From an uncultured Pseudomonadales bacterium (lineage in GTDB: Bacteria; Pseudomonadota; Gammaproteobacteria; Pseudomonadales; Azotimanducaceae): 64,000 nt of DNA. Shown here piece after piece: positions 63,534 through 64,000 of the stretch. The stretch is taken from positions 3,022,132-3,086,131 of the forward strand of contig OY282519.1 of the NCBI GenBank assembly GCA_958296405.1, given 5' to 3'. How positions within the stretch are numbered: the stretch's first letter is position 1; every line of letters starts with the position of its first letter. The notes below the pieces were generated by a model. The model made no database searches and was not told the origin of the DNA. It saw only the letters and a program-made list of their open reading frames with translations. The position numbers were made by a program, and so were the translations under genes.

Positions 63534-64000
<467 letters not shown>

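Overview
This window looks like a high-GC gammaproteobacterial chromosome. The nadB / ygfX-sdhE arrangement, ygfZ, and the leuC-leuD-leuB-fimV-truA and aroC-prmB-gpsA neighbourhoods are all gammaproteobacterial. The CaiB/BaiF CoA-transferase, CmcJ-type oxygenase, arylsulfatase and DUF3604 genes fit a marine or host-associated uncultured lineage, but the species cannot be fixed from the sequence.

Layout. 1-7.4 kb is housekeeping: the 3' end of nadB, ygfX-sdhE, ygfZ, a lytic transglycosylase with two binding domains, and a fused CoA transferase. 7.4-13.7 kb holds a 3-hydroxyisobutyrate-type dehydrogenase divergent from selA-selB. Their shared N-terminal/promoter region is duplicated (about 409 bp, offset 2,021 bp) around a graveyard of ABC-exporter and DUF3800 fragments. 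The matching tRNA-Sec gene (selC) lies at 20.35 kb, so SelA, SelB and tRNA-Sec are all encoded here. 13.9-26.5 kb is accessory. It contains a winged-helix gene, a secreted hydrolase, an AAA ATPase with a DUF2188 gene and a broken TIR-like gene, a DinB-like gene, an ImmA-like gene with a lost zinc motif, and sodC. A lower-GC ParA two-gene module follows sodC and is flanked by a direct repeat of the sodC 3' end. 26.5-41.5 kb returns to core metabolism: CmcJ-like, GCS2, metX, truA, fimV, leuBDC, aroC, prmB, gpsA and htpG, the last with a good sigma-32 promoter. 41.6-49.7 kb carries an arylsulfatase, a Phd/PIN toxin-antitoxin pair with a visible operator, a DUF3604 / PpiC / HupE-UreJ operon, and tRNA-Pro(GGG).

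The most striking region is 49.9-63.5 kb. It is one minus-strand run of eleven genes with almost no spacing, mostly ATGA overlaps. In transcription order they encode: a two-TM coiled-coil protein, a soluble FHA protein, a PP2C phosphatase, a trypsin-fold protein with FHA whose catalytic Ser is Tyr, an intact trypsin-fold protease with FHA, a Ser/Thr kinase with FHA, a MotA/TolQ-like channel, a MotB-like protein with a DUF2135-like domain, a second PP2C, a second Ser/Thr kinase with TM, PEGA and FGE-like domains, and a secreted FGE-like protein with three N-terminal repeats. Two kinases, two phosphatases, four FHA readers, an ion-driven membrane pair and two membrane-tethered proteases suggest a phospho-regulated envelope or defence machine. 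I do not recognise the exact combination as a named system. It is the best candidate here for an undescribed one.

Start codons were chosen from overlaps, Shine-Dalgarno sequences and family fit where possible. No alignment or database search was run.
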